Program-made: the position numbers and the translations under genes
Shown: piece by piece, positions 62,980-64,000 of the stretch
Layout of the letters: each line of letters opens with the position of its first letter
How positions within the stretch are numbered: the stretch's first letter is position 1
DNA from: Flagellimonas eckloniae
GTDB taxonomy: Bacteria; Bacteroidota; Bacteroidia; Flavobacteriales; Flavobacteriaceae
DNA length: 64,000 nucleotides
Direction: 5' to 3'
Assembly: GCF_001413955.1 (NCBI RefSeq)
Contig: NZ_LCTZ01000002.1
Coordinates: forward strand, 2,094,501 to 2,158,500
Notes under the pieces: generated by a model
What the model was told of the DNA's origin: nothing
Database searches by the model: none
What the model saw: the letters and a program-made list of their open reading frames with translations, nothing else

Positions 62980-63981
62980 TTATTCAACTGTTGCAAGCGT
63001 TTCTTTAAAAGTAGCTTGCTCGGCAATCCATTTATTATATTCCTCTTCTGTTTCCACTATAATTTTCATTTGCATGTTATAGTGCGATTTTCCACAGATT
63101 TTGTTACAAAGTAAAATGTAATCATATTCCCATGGATCCGAATTTGGTTCTCCCGCTGCGGCGCGCTTTGCTCTAATGGCATTGGTCCTTTTAACCTTCT
63201 CAATTACATCAGGATTTAATCTAATTTCTTCTGTTGTTATTGTTGGTGTGAATGAAAATTGTGTTATCATACCAGGAACACAGTTCATCTGCGCTCTAAA
63301 GTGTGGCATATATGCAGAATGCAATACATCTTGTGAACGCATCATAAAGTTAACTTTTCGTCCAACCGGAAGATGCAATTCTTTCACTATAATATCGTCT
63401 GCTCCATTTGGGTCAGCTTCGTCCAAACCAAGAACGTTTGCCCTATCAATATCAATTAATCTTACGCTGGCATCACCTAGAACATTATCTTCTCCACCGT
63501 AGCGAGCAGACCAATTAAATTGTTGTGCATATAGTTCTACAATAAGTGGGTCATCATCATCATTTATGTCCATAATATTGGTCCACGAATACAATCCCCA
63601 TAGAATTAAACCTGCCAAAACTATAACTGGAATAATGGTCCAAATGAACTCCAACCGGTCGTTATCTGCAAAGAACAGAGCTTTTTGACCTTTTTTCCCA
63701 CGATATTTATAGCCAAAATAATGCAACAATGCCTGTGTGATGGTCTGCACAAAAAAGATAATGGCAAAGGATACCCACATTAATTGATCATAGTCACCAC
63801 CATGGGCTGAAGATGCTTCTGGCAAAAGTACTTTGTTGTACTTAGCAAAGCTAAATATGGTTATTCCGTAGATAAAAATCAGGAATCCGAACAACAAATA
63901 ACCATTGTAGTTATTATCTGAATCCGTGGCTACCTCCGTACTTTCTGCTTTCAGTTGAGACAATTCAAAAATCTTGGTCAT
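62980..63981 (-). CDS. ctaC: Cytochrome c oxidase subunit II
   Basis: The 333-residue subunit brings electrons from the cytochrome c side to subunit I through CuA. Two membrane helices lie at about 29-48 and 110-130, and the periplasmic cupredoxin domain follows. CuA ligands are Cys292, Cys296, His300 and Met303 in LCNKICGKSHYNM, plus the upstream His in SQDVLHSAYMP. The usual Glu between the cysteines is Lys here, as in other Bacteroidota. A TGA overlapping the ATG at 63981 suggests another gene ends just upstream (19 bases remain), probably part of the alternative complex III operon; that is inference. Confidence 0.96.
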   Translation of the reverse strand: MTKIFELSQLKAESTEVATDSDNNYNGYLLFGFLIFIYGITIFSFAKYNKVLLPEASSAHGGDYDQLMWVSFAIIFFVQTITQALLHYFGYKYRGKKGQKALFFADNDRLEFIWTIIPVIVLAGLILWGLYSWTNIMDINDDDDPLIVELYAQQFNWSARYGGEDNVLGDASVRLIDIDRANVLGLDEADPNGADDIIVKELHLPVGRKVNFMMRSQDVLHSAYMPHFRAQMNCVPGMITQFSFTPTITTEEIRLNPDVIEKVKRTNAIRAKRAAAGEPNSDPWEYDYILLCNKICGKSHYNMQMKIIVETEEEYNKWIAEQATFKETLATVE

Positions 63982-64000
63982 CTGCCAGATTGCGATTGCT

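Noticed and set aside
63982..64000. End of a further gene upstream of subunit II
   Set aside because: A TGA overlapping the ATG hints at it, but 19 bases are too few to support a feature.

Overview
The window looks like the chromosome of a marine Flavobacteriaceae (Bacteroidota), possibly near Maribacter, Muricauda or Zobellia; the genus cannot be fixed from the sequence alone. The reasons are the type IX secretion (T9SS) translocon gene sprA, two PorP/SprF-family proteins, a type B T9SS sorting domain, a FecI/FecR-type pair, LytTR regulation, Bacteroidota-style -7 boxes (TAnnTTTG), AT-rich intergenic DNA, and cytochrome oxidase genes split over two sites. Most genes lie on the minus strand. 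No rRNA, tRNA, CRISPR array, intact insertion sequence or prophage was seen.

Layout. 1-3.4 kb: an anti-sigma factor cut by the window edge, its ECF sigma factor, a zinc metzincin-like lipoprotein and an anchored alpha/beta hydrolase. 3.5-4.7 kb: an Nramp-superfamily transporter with an altered metal site. 4.7-14.35 kb: a three-gene surface-protein operon (giant Calx-beta adhesin with a type B T9SS tail, PorP/SprF partner, OmpA/PD40 protein). 14.5-16 kb: fabD and a gamma-carbonic anhydrase. 16-20.3 kb: a LytS/LytTR two-component system divergent from a von Willebrand A lipoprotein, with a likely LytTR operator between them. 20.3-26.4 kb: an orphan PorP/SprF protein, Nfu, a dodecin, a DUF255 thioredoxin-like protein, MscS and TsaB. 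26.4-35.9 kb: a duplicated MacAB-type efflux operon, [permease A-permease B-adaptor]-ATPase-[permease A'-permease B'-adaptor']-TolC.

36-41.2 kb: cytochrome oxidase assembly and small subunits (Sco, DUF420, two subunit III proteins, subunit IV, heme O synthase). 41.2-42 kb: a non-coding stretch with a REP-like element beside an orphan lipoprotein. 42-57.8 kb: tonB, vanZ-like, gcvH, sprA, ruvA, maeB, a sodium/solute symporter, queG and ruvB. 57.9-61 kb: an acyl-CoA oxidase-like enzyme and a DUF2807 protein. 61-64 kb: cytochrome oxidase subunits I and II.

The most striking object is the adhesin repeat array. Ten 369-bp units (123 codons each) look identical base for base and are about 59% GC, inside DNA of roughly 35-38% GC. 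The array lies in a self-contained export and anchoring operon about 29 kb from sprA. It suggests recent or continuing homogenisation and perhaps length variation of a surface fibre. The second signal worth testing is the pair of 10-bp direct repeats with 21-bp period between the LytTR system and the divergent VWA lipoprotein.
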